Positions 52,819 through 61,578 of a DNA stretch of 64,000 nt are shown in pieces. Both the position numbers and the translations under genes were made by a program. The DNA comes from JAJYSO01 sp964451785. GTDB taxonomy: Bacteria > Bacteroidota > Bacteroidia > Flavobacteriales > Flavobacteriaceae. The DNA is taken from contig CAYVJG010000011.1 of the NCBI GenBank assembly GCA_964451785.1, forward strand, positions 13,605 to 77,604, given 5' to 3'. Position 1 is the first letter of the stretch, and each line of letters opens with the position of its first letter. The notes beneath the pieces were generated by a model. That model made no database searches. It saw nothing but the letters and a program-made list of their open reading frames with translations, and was not told the origin of the DNA.

Positions 52819-53661
52819 TTAGATTGGACTGATAGTGAACTCAACAAGCACAGGACGATGATCTGAAATTTGGCTGGGAATTACTTTGTGACTAACTACT
52901 TTGACGTCGACTTTTTTTGAATAGTAGTTGGTATAATCTATAATTTTCTGAGGCTTATCAGCCGGATATGTCGACGTACAGCTTTGACAAGTCGGTGTGA
53001 AAATAGAATTTAGCATTGTAATTTCTGTTGAATTGGGTGTGGCATTTAAATCACCTAAAAGAATAAAAGGTAAATCGGATATTTTAGCCGCATTGATAAT
53101 TTGCTGAACTTGTAATAGTCGACTAGTATTTTCTTTTTGGGCATTGAGATGCGTATTGCCTAGACGCAAAGAAATTCCGTTAGGTAAACTGACAAAAATG
53201 CTTTGCAATATGCGCGGTTCAGCATTTGTATCTTCTTGAGGAAGCTTTAAAATGTGCTGCTTTTGAATAGGCAGTTTAGACAAAACAGCAAGACCATAAG
53301 CGCCGCCGTCATAATCGATAGTTTTTCCAAATCGCACTTGCATGTTGAGTTTGTCGGCTAAAATTTTAGGTTGATTGAGTTGTTGAGAGCGGTTGGTATT
53401 GACATCAACTTCTTGTAGTGCAACAAGATCGGGTTGGTGCTTTTTGATAAGATTTGCAATGCTCTGTAAATCAATTTTATTTCCTTGACCTGGCGGATTA
53501 GCATGATGTATATTGAACGTCATGACTCTTATAGAGACAGTGTTCTTAGCAAGGGGTAAGCTGTCGTTTTTTTGATGAGTATAGCTTCCATTAGTGCCGT
53601 GGCAGCTAGTTATTATACAGGCAAAACACAAAACTAAGGGGTATAAAAAAGTTGCTTTCAT
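52819..53661 (-). CDS. Lipoprotein of the endonuclease/exonuclease/phosphatase superfamily
   Basis: 280 aa. A lipoprotein signal ends ITSC (Cys20). The catalytic fold is complete: Asn in VMTFNIHHA, Glu in LVALQEVDVNT, the His of NTHLN, Asp/Asn of LLGDLNATPNS, IDYTNYY, and the final SDHRPVLVEF. Members cleave phosphodiesters in nucleic acids, phospholipids (sphingomyelinase, phospholipase C-like) or inositol phosphates. It starts 12 nt after susD, so it is the third gene of that operon; being exported it probably acts on an extracellular phosphodiester whose product SusCD imports (inference). Confidence 0.93.
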   Translation of the reverse strand: MKATFLYPLVLCFACIITSCHGTNGSYTHQKNDSLPLAKNTVSIRVMTFNIHHANPPGQGNKIDLQSIANLIKKHQPDLVALQEVDVNTNRSQQLNQPKILADKLNMQVRFGKTIDYDGGAYGLAVLSKLPIQKQHILKLPQEDTNAEPRILQSIFVSLPNGISLRLGNTHLNAQKENTSRLLQVQQIINAAKISDLPFILLGDLNATPNSTEITMLNSIFTPTCQSCTSTYPADKPQKIIDYTNYYSKKVDVKVVSHKVIPSQISDHRPVLVEFTISPI

Positions 53662-53673
53662 AAGTAAATAAAA

Positions 53674-55404
53674 TTACCAACCTGGATTTTGTTCGAGGTT
53701 AGGATTTAGCTGCAGTTCAACACGTGGTAGTGGATAAAGGTATTCAAAATCTTGAAATTGACGAGCAAAATTAGGATGAGGAGCTATGAGTCCATCGGGA
53801 CTAAGTGTAATATCTTCGCCTAATTTATAGTATTGCACGCCTGGGGTTTGGTTGCTAGGCGTATCACCAGAGTAAAGCACGATATCAATTTGGCCATCAT
53901 CAGTTAAATCGTACGAACCGGATCCGGGAAAATACATGCCATAAATCGGATCAGTCATGGTTTGCCCGGCTTTCCAACGCACAAGGTCATCCCATCTAAA
54001 ATTTTCCATAAAGAGTTCAATACGACGTTCACGTCTAATTTCGAGAATAACTCCTTTGTTGTTACCTTGAACTTGCGGATATTGATCAGCCATAAAAGGA
54101 TCAGGATTTCCATTGGCCTGACTGAGCTGTAGTGGCGGCATATTGACACGCATGCGCAGTTGATTGATTGAAAGATCAAGATCTTGTTGAGTGAGTTGAT
54201 TTAACTCTGCTTTAGCTTCAGCATAATTGAGTAAAACTTCTCCTATTCGGAATAAAGGTAAATCGTTTAAGGCTTCATTATACGTGTCATACTCGGGCTC
54301 GGTGACGTATTTTATGAGTTGATAACCGGTAACTGTTGCGCCTAAGTTAGGTGCTAAAGCAGTAGTAGTCCCTTTTCGGGTATATCCGGGAGTACGGATA
54401 GTTTGAGCTAAACGCGGGTCGCGATTTTGAACTTCTTCAACAAAGGAGATTGAATTGTAATTAGGTTGGTCTGTAAATCTAGAACCATCTGTGTTGAGGT
54501 AGCTGTTGACGAGGTCTTTAGGCATGCCCGGCATACCATAAGAACCGGTGGTGGTATAATAGTTAACATTGTGATTGATGTTTAATTCACTAGAGTACTG
54601 ACGCGCTAAGATAAAAGCAGTCGGATTAGCGGCGTGCGCATTAAACAACTCGAGATAATCCTTTTGCGGGTTTCCGGTTGAATATACGGTGTAAGGGCTA
54701 TTGTTAATGAGTTCTTCTGAGGCGTCAATAGCAGCTTGCAAATAAGTTTCATAGCCTTCAATACCTCTGTATTTTTCATAAGTTCCTTCATATAAACCCA
54801 CTCTTGATTTGAGTGCAAGAGCAGTATATTTAGTGATTTCATAGACTTTTTGTTCACTGTTGAGATGAGCAATAGCCCAATTGAGATCTTCAAGGATTTT
54901 ATCGACAATAAATTGACGTGAATCACGTGGTTTAAGTAGAGATTCTTTATCCTCAGGATCAATAGTCTGGTCATACCAAGGGACTCCTCCAAAGCGTTTG
55001 AGTTTATCAAAATAAAAATAAGCTCTAAAGAATCGAGCCACCCCGGCATAGTGATTTTTAACCGCTTCGTCACTTACATTTTGATAGTGTTCTAAAAAGA
55101 AGTTGATATCGCGGAGGTAGTTCCAGTTCCACCCCCCGCCGGAAGTAGGAATCGTTCGGGTGCCGCGCATTTCATCGCTGAGTAAGTTTTGAACAATATT
55201 GTCAGCTTTTGAATCTCCATTGTAAATAGAAGTGTGCGGTAACATTCTGTAAAATCCATTGGTATAGAGTTTTAAATCACTAGCTGTTTTAAAGAAATTT
55301 TCAGTGGTAACTTCAGAAATTGGAGATTTTTCTAAATAATCTTCAGAACAAGCTGAAAGCAGAGTGGCTAAAACGATGATATATAAATATGATCTTAGTT
55401 TCAT
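53674..55404 (-). CDS. RagB/SusD-family nutrient-binding lipoprotein
   Basis: About 576 aa. The signal ends LLSAC (Cys19) and the mature start is SEDYLEKSPISEVT, a typical SusD opening. TPR-like helices (ARFFRAYFYFDKLKRFGGVPWYD) and the conserved GEVLLNYAEAKAELN and RRERRIELFMENFRWDDLVRWK blocks are present. It caps its SusC partner at the cell surface and captures the substrate. ATG 55404 is preferred over a longer frame opening at 55539, which overlaps susC. The gap to susC is 10 nt. Confidence 0.94.
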   Translation of the reverse strand: MKLRSYLYIIVLATLLSACSEDYLEKSPISEVTTENFFKTASDLKLYTNGFYRMLPHTSIYNGDSKADNIVQNLLSDEMRGTRTIPTSGGGWNWNYLRDINFFLEHYQNVSDEAVKNHYAGVARFFRAYFYFDKLKRFGGVPWYDQTIDPEDKESLLKPRDSRQFIVDKILEDLNWAIAHLNSEQKVYEITKYTALALKSRVGLYEGTYEKYRGIEGYETYLQAAIDASEELINNSPYTVYSTGNPQKDYLELFNAHAANPTAFILARQYSSELNINHNVNYYTTTGSYGMPGMPKDLVNSYLNTDGSRFTDQPNYNSISFVEEVQNRDPRLAQTIRTPGYTRKGTTTALAPNLGATVTGYQLIKYVTEPEYDTYNEALNDLPLFRIGEVLLNYAEAKAELNQLTQQDLDLSINQLRMRVNMPPLQLSQANGNPDPFMADQYPQVQGNNKGVILEIRRERRIELFMENFRWDDLVRWKAGQTMTDPIYGMYFPGSGSYDLTDDGQIDIVLYSGDTPSNQTPGVQYYKLGEDITLSPDGLIAPHPNFARQFQDFEYLYPLPRVELQLNPNLEQNPGW

Positions 55405-55414
55405 AAGGTAATTT

Positions 55415-58400
55415 TTAGAATTGTAAGGTGAATCCAGCAGAATAGATTTTTGAGAACGGTGTTGTTTGAGCTGTACTGCGGTTATCAGAAGTTGAAGGAT
55501 GGTTAAGATTAACGGCATTACTAGCAGCTTCAGGGTCAATGTAATCGGTTAGATTGGTGAAGGTTAGCAAGTTTTCACCACTGATAAAGAGGCGCAATTT
55601 CACAGCGTTATTCTTACTTATAAAACCATCGGGAAAGGTATAACCTAAGGTCAAGTTTTTTAAGCGCAAATAAGCAACACTTTGTAGATAGCGGTCATTG
55701 ACGGGGGTGAGTTCTCCTGATAAAGCTTCATAGCCTCTTAAGCGTGGAAAATAAGCACCAGGGTTTTCAGGCGACCAGATGTTGTTGGCCAAGTCTTTTC
55801 GAATAAAGGAGTTGTACGGACGGTTATACATGGCCCAAAACAGACGTGAATCGTCATTAGGATACCAATCTTGTTTTCCTACACCTTGAAAAAAAGCAGA
55901 AAAATCAAACCCATTCCATTCGGCAGTTAATTTAAAACTGTATAAATATTGAGGAGCAGAGTTGCCAACAATGCGCTTATCACCAGAATTTGATACGGTA
56001 TTTTCGCCTTCATTGATGACGCCATCACCGTTGAGGTCAATATATTTAACATCGCCGGGTAACAAACCTGTGGTAGCGTAAATATCGGGAGCAACAAAGC
56101 TTTGGTCAGCGTGATTGTTGATTTCTTCTGGCGAGCTGAATAATCCGTCAATGTGGTAACCCCAAAGTTCTCCAATAGTCATGCCTTCGTAATAATCTAA
56201 TAAAGATTGATTAGGATTGTCAAAGCGTGTTATTTTAGTGATGGAGTTCGATAAATTTCCAGAAATAGAGAAGTGGAAAGGATGTTTACCTAATTCGAAA
56301 TGATCGCGATAACTCAAGGCTAATTCAAATCCTTTGGTGCGTAAATCAGCGGCGTTTTCAAGTGGTGATGCAGCTCCTAATACACCTGGAAGCATGGCAC
56401 CTTCGGTAAGCATACCTTTGGTGTCACGCTGAAACCAATCAAAGTTGATGCCTAAGCGATTGTTGAGTAGAGAAAGGTCGATACCTAGGTTTAGAGTGCT
56501 CACTTCTTCCCAAGTTATTTCACTGGGATTTAAAGCAGGTGATTCAATGTAATACAGAGGTTTACCATTGATAACATAATCGTAAACACCGTTGGGAAGC
56601 GTAGGATAGTAAGCGTAATTGTCAATATTTTGATTGCCTAGAGAGCCATAAGAAGCACGAAGTTTAAACATGTCAAAAGCCGAAGTCAATTCTTTAAAAA
56701 AATCTTCTTTATTGATGAGCCATCCGGCAGAAACAGAAGGGAAAAATCCCCATCGGTAGTCTTTAGGAAAACGCGAAGTAGCATCATAGCGTCCGTTAAT
56801 GCCCAAAAGATATTTGTTTTTGTAATCGTAATTGAGGCGGTAAAAGACTCCTCGTAACGCCCATTCGCCACCATTACCACTGGCCATAGGATTATCCGCA
56901 CCTAAGCCCAATGAATTTAAATCATCAGAAATAAGGTTTTGTGTACTCGCTTGAATGGAGGCAGTGTGATAAGATTCTTGATTAAACCCTAGCGTAGCTT
57001 TAAAGTTGTGATTCCCCAAGGTATGCTGATATTCGCCATAAATATTAAAAGCGTTATAGCGGCTTTCAGTGCGTACTTCAGTGAGTTGATCGGTACCAAA
57101 CGTATTGATGATTCCCGGATAAATAGAATAAGGAATTTTGGTAGAACGCGTAAATTGATTGTAATTATTTTGGCGATAGGCATAATTCGCCTTAAGGATT
57201 AAGCCTTTTAGAGGTTTAGCTGTAAGGGTAGCAATGTTTGAAAATCCACTTCGGCGCGTACCTTGCTTAGACTTGCCCTGTAATAGGGCAGCATATGAGC
57301 CATCACCAACGGTATAGTTGTTTAATTCGGTGCGCCAAACTGCAGATCCGTCAGGATTTGTCGGCATATAGGATGGCAAGGCGTGCACCCAAATCATGCT
57401 TCCCCAAATGTCTCTATATCCGTATTGGCTACCGCCGTGTTCTAAATCTTTTGAATTGTTATACTGTATGTTGTTTGAGAAATCTAACCAGTCAGTGACC
57501 TCAAAATCTATTTTACCACGTAAATTATTTTTGGTGTAAGTGTCTTTTTGGACTTTTAAAATTCCCGTAGCGCTGTAGTTGCGATAGGAAAAATAAGCTT
57601 TTAATTTTTCTGTTCCTCCAGAGACGGAGACATTGTGAATGCGTGAAGGCGTGTAATCGCGAAAAAAGGTCTTCCACCAGTCGGTATGACCATAATAGAT
57701 GTATTGTTCACGCCCGTTGCGTTGATCTATTTCAACACGAGCTAAAGCAGGATTTTTAGAAACCTCGAGCAGTTTTTGCATATCTTCTTCGGTATAACCC
57801 GTATAACTCACTCCGTTGGCCATTCTAAAAGCTTCGTCAACTAAGCTAACTGCGCGGTAAGGATCCGTCAAAAAGTCGGTGTTCATCGTAGGAGTTCGGG
57901 TGGTAAAACTACTGCTGATATTGACATTTATCTTGCCGGCTTTAGCTTGCTTTGTTTCTACTAAAACCACCCCAAAGGCTCCACGAGCACCATAAATAGC
58001 AGCGGCTCCGGCGTCTTTTAAGACACTGATTGAGGCAATATCACTAGGATTTAATCGACTTAAATCACCTTCTATACCATCGATGAGCACCAAAGGTTCA
58101 CCGCCGTTAATTGATGTAAATCCACGAATGTTTATACGCGGTTCAGCATCGGCTTTACCACTTGAACGCGTAATGTTTAAACCGGGACTCAGTCCTTGTA
58201 AGGCAGAACCAACATCCGCAACAGGACGCGTTTTTAAGCCACTGGCATCAATAGTACTAACGGCAGTAGTGATGTCTTCTTTAGTAGTTTCGCCATAACC
58301 AACCACAATCACTTCGCTTAAGGCATTGGTGTTTTGTTGTAGATTAACGGTGAATTGAGTTTGATTGTCAACAGAGATTTCTTGAGTAACAAATCCCATA

Positions 58401-58651
58401 TAGCTCACTACAAGAATCGCGTCATCTTGAGTTACAGTTAAGGCGAAATGCCCATCAAAATCAGTTGAGGTACCTTGAGAGGTGCCCTTTATAGTTACGC
58501 TGGCTCCGGGCAGAGGAATGCCACTTTGATCAAAAACAGTTCCTTCAATTTGGCGATCTGTTTGAGCGGAAAGGCTCCAGATGGAAAACAATAAACTCCA
58601 AATAAGGGCTATGGTAAGTTTGTTGCTTTTGTGAAAAAGTAAATAGTTCAT
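55415..58651 (-). CDS. SusC/RagA-family TonB-dependent outer-membrane transporter
   Basis: 1078 aa. Signal peptide ..SLSAQ; a carboxypeptidase-regulatory-like domain (EGTVFDQSGIPLPGASVTIKGT); a TonB box region near LSEVIVVGYG; a plug domain with PRINIRGFTSINGGEPLVLIDG and ISVLKDAGAAAIYGARGAFGVVLVETK, the SusC signature; then a 22-strand barrel ending in SAGFTLQF. It imports large nutrients using TonB energy. The second and third genes of the operon are SusD and an exported phosphodiesterase. No anti-sigma/ECF pair or hybrid two-component sensor is adjacent in the window. A repeat element starts 137 bp upstream of the ATG. Confidence 0.95.
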   Translation of the reverse strand: MNYLLFHKSNKLTIALIWSLLFSIWSLSAQTDRQIEGTVFDQSGIPLPGASVTIKGTSQGTSTDFDGHFALTVTQDDAILVVSYMGFVTQEISVDNQTQFTVNLQQNTNALSEVIVVGYGETTKEDITTAVSTIDASGLKTRPVADVGSALQGLSPGLNITRSSGKADAEPRINIRGFTSINGGEPLVLIDGIEGDLSRLNPSDIASISVLKDAGAAAIYGARGAFGVVLVETKQAKAGKINVNISSSFTTRTPTMNTDFLTDPYRAVSLVDEAFRMANGVSYTGYTEEDMQKLLEVSKNPALARVEIDQRNGREQYIYYGHTDWWKTFFRDYTPSRIHNVSVSGGTEKLKAYFSYRNYSATGILKVQKDTYTKNNLRGKIDFEVTDWLDFSNNIQYNNSKDLEHGGSQYGYRDIWGSMIWVHALPSYMPTNPDGSAVWRTELNNYTVGDGSYAALLQGKSKQGTRRSGFSNIATLTAKPLKGLILKANYAYRQNNYNQFTRSTKIPYSIYPGIINTFGTDQLTEVRTESRYNAFNIYGEYQHTLGNHNFKATLGFNQESYHTASIQASTQNLISDDLNSLGLGADNPMASGNGGEWALRGVFYRLNYDYKNKYLLGINGRYDATSRFPKDYRWGFFPSVSAGWLINKEDFFKELTSAFDMFKLRASYGSLGNQNIDNYAYYPTLPNGVYDYVINGKPLYYIESPALNPSEITWEEVSTLNLGIDLSLLNNRLGINFDWFQRDTKGMLTEGAMLPGVLGAASPLENAADLRTKGFELALSYRDHFELGKHPFHFSISGNLSNSITKITRFDNPNQSLLDYYEGMTIGELWGYHIDGLFSSPEEINNHADQSFVAPDIYATTGLLPGDVKYIDLNGDGVINEGENTVSNSGDKRIVGNSAPQYLYSFKLTAEWNGFDFSAFFQGVGKQDWYPNDDSRLFWAMYNRPYNSFIRKDLANNIWSPENPGAYFPRLRGYEALSGELTPVNDRYLQSVAYLRLKNLTLGYTFPDGFISKNNAVKLRLFISGENLLTFTNLTDYIDPEAASNAVNLNHPSTSDNRSTAQTTPFSKIYSAGFTLQF

Positions 58652-58787
58652 TCTTTTGTTTTAGACAGTTTTTTAATTGCTGACAAAAGAATTGAATTAT
58701 CTGGCTAATTAAGTTAGAGTACACTTAACCTTGATTTATAAAGAAGTTATGAAGTGTAAAGAAATGTGATTAGAATGTTAATGTAAA

Positions 58788-58918
58788 TAATACCGTATGG
58801 ATAAATTAAATAGTCCAATTTCGACGTTGTCTCATTGTACTAGTAATTTATAGCCCACGGCATTATACCTGCAAAAGATATTATAAATCGGACTAAAGAA
58901 TAATTCTAATTGGTATAA
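58788..58918 (-). repeat. MITE-like repeat, family 2, copy b
   Basis: 131 bp. Its ends are imperfect inverted repeats of about 35 bp: both begin T(T/A)ATACC and, about 24 bp further in, reach AGTCC(G/A)ATTT. It aligns with 24240-24354 in the opposite orientation over the entire length. No coding capacity. Confidence 0.7.
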
Positions 58919-59050
58919 CTTAAGTTTAAGAGGAAGGTAATAAATGAGAAATTAGGAGATTGTGCATTTGGACGTGTAATATTATATATTTGATAGTCAG
59001 TTGTATACTGATTTTGTAGCTAATAATAACTTATACACTCCCTTTGCTAT

Positions 59051-59261
59051 TGAACACCCTTCGGGGTTCATGAGGTAGGTCTATCTTACCCCGTACTGCA
59101 CTTCGTTTGTACAGGGTTAATCACATTAAAGGTCTTCGACCTTTTAAAGCATACTTCTGTTTATAGTTGTAACCAACCATGCAATGGTTGAAATATGATT
59201 AACCCCGAGTGTAACTCGGGGCACTGAGATTACCATACCTTACAGAACTGCGAAGTAGTTC
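59051..59261. repeat. Cluster of six short hairpins
   Basis: Six inverted repeats follow one another: 59051-59070 (TGAAC..GTTCA, loop TTC, one bulged A); 59086-59120 (TTACCCCGTAC / GTACAGGGTTAA); 59126-59147 (AAAGGTC / GACCTTT, loop TTC); 59074+100=59174-59190 (CAACCAT / ATGGTTG, loop GCA); 59203-59221 (CCCCGAGT / ACTCGGGG, loop GTA); 59245-59261 (GAACTGC / GTAGTTC, loop GAA, one G-T). Five of the six have three-base loops. TGAGGTAG occurs at 59070 and again at 59274, bracketing the last five hairpins. This is reminiscent of REP palindromes linked to IS200/IS605-type or RAYT transposases, but no transposase gene is present. Confidence 0.65.
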
Positions 59262-59394
59262 AACAATAAAGATTGAGGTAGAATAATTCCGAAACTAGAG
59301 TGGGTAACTTACTTAAGTTTAGGAGATACTCCAAAGCGTATGAAAATCCATTTGTTAAACTAGACTAATGCTTATATATGTTTGATTTTTAGCA

Positions 59395-59413
59395 AATACC
59401 GTATGGATAAATT
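59395..59413 (-). repeat. Solo end of repeat family 2
   Basis: AATACCGTATGGATAAATT is identical to 58789-58807, in the same orientation, and differs at one base from the end of the copy at 24240-24354. The bases beyond it do not continue the similarity. Confidence 0.65.
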
Positions 59414-59456
59414 GTATAATCGTTCCTTGAATAATATTCAAACAGATTCACAAGCC

Positions 59457-59565
59457 AATAAGGTTTATGGTTGAGTGCTGTTTGTGGATTACTAAGGTTT
59501 AAGGGATTCAGGTGAAAACCTTATTCCCTTAGTAAAATAGTAGTGGTAAATGGATAAACCTTATT
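59457..59565. repeat. Nested inverted repeats
   Basis: The outer pair AATAAGGTTTA (59457-59467) / TAAACCTTATT (59555-59565) is perfect. Inside it ACTAAGG (59491-59497) pairs with CCTTAGT (59527-59533), and AAGGGA (59501-59506) with TCCCTT (59525-59530). No gene is present. Confidence 0.55.
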
Positions 59566-59670
59566 AGCTTATTTCATTCGAGGAAAAGAGAGGAGTCCTC
59601 TAATAATAACACTGAAACTTAAATAAGTAATTAATAATGACTTTATGTGATAAAAATTAGGCTGTGGCGA

Positions 59671-60816
59671 TTAGTTAAGAATTAACCCAACTTCAGAAGG
59701 GTTAAGGTGTATAACCTGCCCCTGACTTGAGCTGCGATCGCTGCCAATAATGTAGTCGAAATTTGCCGGTTTAATACGGAATTGGTTATGTGTTAAATTG
59801 TAGTGTTGAAGCTGTTTAAAAATAGATTGAAAGGACATTGCATCAGCGTCAAAAACAAGAATTGCATTAGAGATAGCTTCTGTTTTTAACTGTTGAGGTA
59901 AGCGTATTTGTATAGGCTGTTGTAATTGGAGTTCAAATAATTCTGCAAAACTTTGGTCTATGCCTATCCAATAATACTGGGTGTTGTGCTTGAGTTTAGT
60001 TGTAGTATGTGTACGTAAGTTGTGACTGATGCGGGCGAGGTAGAGTCCTAGGTTGACAAAGCTTCTTTTATACACATTATTATTAAAATGCTTTTTGTAA
60101 AAAATCATCATTGCCCCGTAAAAGCGCTTGCGGTAAGTGCTGTTTTTAGCGGTACTTTCTCCTTTGTAGTGCAAAACAGTTTCTGAGCCCACATAATAAT
60201 TTTGGTATCCGGCTTTGATAAACTTGTAGCTCAAATCAATATCTTCCCCATACATAAAATAATCTTCATCTAAGCCACCAACTTCCCAATAACGATCGCG
60301 GCGCATCAACATGAATGCCCCCACTAAAATATCAACAGGACCTTCAGCATCTTCTGGTAAATTGGCATAATAGGCTTTAGAGCGGTTAACGAGTTTTTGT
60401 AAAGCTACTTTTGGGGTAGGGATATTGCGTTTACTTTCGGGCAAAAAACGCCCGCAGCCATCGATGAGTTTAGGACCAATGGCGCCACAATCAGGATGAG
60501 CTTGCGCAAAATTTAAAAGGTGCTCAAATGTATTTTCGCTAACGGCTGTGTCAGGATTGAGCAAGCAGATGTACTCGCCTTGTGCTTCCTTAATACCGAT
60601 GTTGTTTCCTTTGCTAAAACCGTCGTTATGGGCGTTGGCTATGAGTTTGACATTAGGGAAATATAAATTTACGAGCTCACAACTCTCGTCTTGAGAGCAG
60701 TTGTCAACTACAATAATCTCTGCGTCTATAGTCTGAATACTTTTAGTTACGCTTTCTAAGCACAACATAAGGTGATAAGGCACTTTATAATTCAGAATAA
60801 CGACAGAGAGTTTCAC
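59671..60816 (-). CDS. Family 2 glycosyltransferase
   Basis: 381 aa. The GT-A nucleotide-sugar fold shows VVILNYKVPYHLMLCLES, VVDNCSQDES, NDGFSKGNNIGI, the metal-binding-type LLNPDTAV and the acceptor loop MRRDRYWEVGGLDEDYFMYGEDIDLSYKF (ED..D motif). This is close to rhamnosyltransferase-like enzymes that build surface polysaccharide or O-antigen. A C-terminal extension of about 100 residues is unassigned. It follows recR by 3 nt and is presumably co-transcribed. Confidence 0.92.
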   Translation of the reverse strand: MKLSVVILNYKVPYHLMLCLESVTKSIQTIDAEIIVVDNCSQDESCELVNLYFPNVKLIANAHNDGFSKGNNIGIKEAQGEYICLLNPDTAVSENTFEHLLNFAQAHPDCGAIGPKLIDGCGRFLPESKRNIPTPKVALQKLVNRSKAYYANLPEDAEGPVDILVGAFMLMRRDRYWEVGGLDEDYFMYGEDIDLSYKFIKAGYQNYYVGSETVLHYKGESTAKNSTYRKRFYGAMMIFYKKHFNNNVYKRSFVNLGLYLARISHNLRTHTTTKLKHNTQYYWIGIDQSFAELFELQLQQPIQIRLPQQLKTEAISNAILVFDADAMSFQSIFKQLQHYNLTHNQFRIKPANFDYIIGSDRSSSQGQVIHLNPSEVGLILN

Positions 60817-60819
60817 GGT

Positions 60820-61437
60820 TTATTGTTTTAAGGAGGTTTCAAAAGGAATCCGGTGAGTGATACTTCGCCCTAGCGTAACTTGGTCAGCGTATTCTAGTTC
60901 GTCACCCACACCAATACCTCTAGCTATGGTTGAGGTTTTAATTTGATACTTTTCGAGTTGTTTATAAATATAAAAGTTAGTTGTATCGCCTTCCATCGTA
61001 CTACTTAAGGCAAAGATAACTTCGTTAACTTTTCCTTGAGCCGCTTTTTCAATGAGTGAGGCAATGTTTAAATCATTGGGGCCTACGCCGTCCATCGGAC
61101 TTATTTTTCCGCCTAAAACGTGATAGATACCGTAATATTGACTGGTATTTTCAATGGCCATAACATCGCGAATGTCTTCAACTACACACACCGTAGTTTG
61201 ATCGCGATGTGAATTTTTGCAAATTTGACAAAGTTCATCATCGCTAATGTTATGGCAATTTTTACAAAACTTTATTTCTGTGCGCAAGTCAACTAACGCC
61301 TTGGCAAGTCCAATAGTTTGGTCTTCTGGACGTTTTAGGAGGTGCAATGCCAGTCTTAAAGCAGTACTGCGCCCTATGCCAGGAAGTTGACTTAATTCAT
61401 CGACAGCTTTTTCTAAAAATTTTGACGAAAAATCCAT
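60820..61437 (-). CDS. recR: Recombination mediator RecR
   Basis: 205 aa. Helix-hairpin-helix LSQLPGIGRSTALRLALHLL (residues 15-34), a C4 zinc finger (Cys58, 61, 70 and 73) and a Toprim domain with VVEDIRDVMAIENT, followed by the C-terminal GDELEYADQVTLGRSI. With RecO it loads RecA at gaps. A TAAATTTG box ends 5 nt before the ATG (61450-61443). The operon with a glycosyltransferase is common in Flavobacteria. Confidence 0.96.
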   Translation of the reverse strand: MDFSSKFLEKAVDELSQLPGIGRSTALRLALHLLKRPEDQTIGLAKALVDLRTEIKFCKNCHNISDDELCQICKNSHRDQTTVCVVEDIRDVMAIENTSQYYGIYHVLGGKISPMDGVGPNDLNIASLIEKAAQGKVNEVIFALSSTMEGDTTNFYIYKQLEKYQIKTSTIARGIGVGDELEYADQVTLGRSITHRIPFETSLKQ

Positions 61438-61578
61438 AGTTACAAATTTAAGGTTTTTTTAATAATGTGAAAGTAAACTTAAAGGAATAAAGTGAAAAAA
61501 ATACAAAGGTTCAGAAAATAAGAAGATTGCAGAGCGATTTAATTTATAAACTTTTCTAAATTGCTGACAAAATTTTTT

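Larger units (their letters stand above)
58652..59670. other. Non-coding repeat island between susC and the glycosyltransferase
   Basis: A stretch of 1,019 bp with no convincing gene. In order it holds the susC upstream region, a family 2 MITE-like repeat (58788-58918), a cluster of six hairpins (59051-59261), a lone 19-bp repeat end (59395-59413) and nested inverted repeats (59457-59565). An ACTTAAGTTTA direct repeat occurs on both sides of the hairpin cluster (near 58918 and 59310). Confidence 0.7.

Noticed and set aside
54606..55073. A 155-codon frame inside susD
   Set aside because: It is an alternative-frame reading of a gene with strong family motifs in the annotated frame.
59051..59261. 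The hairpin cluster as a CRISPR array
   Set aside because: The stems differ from one another, spacing is irregular and no constant repeat of 24-37 bp is present; no cas gene is nearby.
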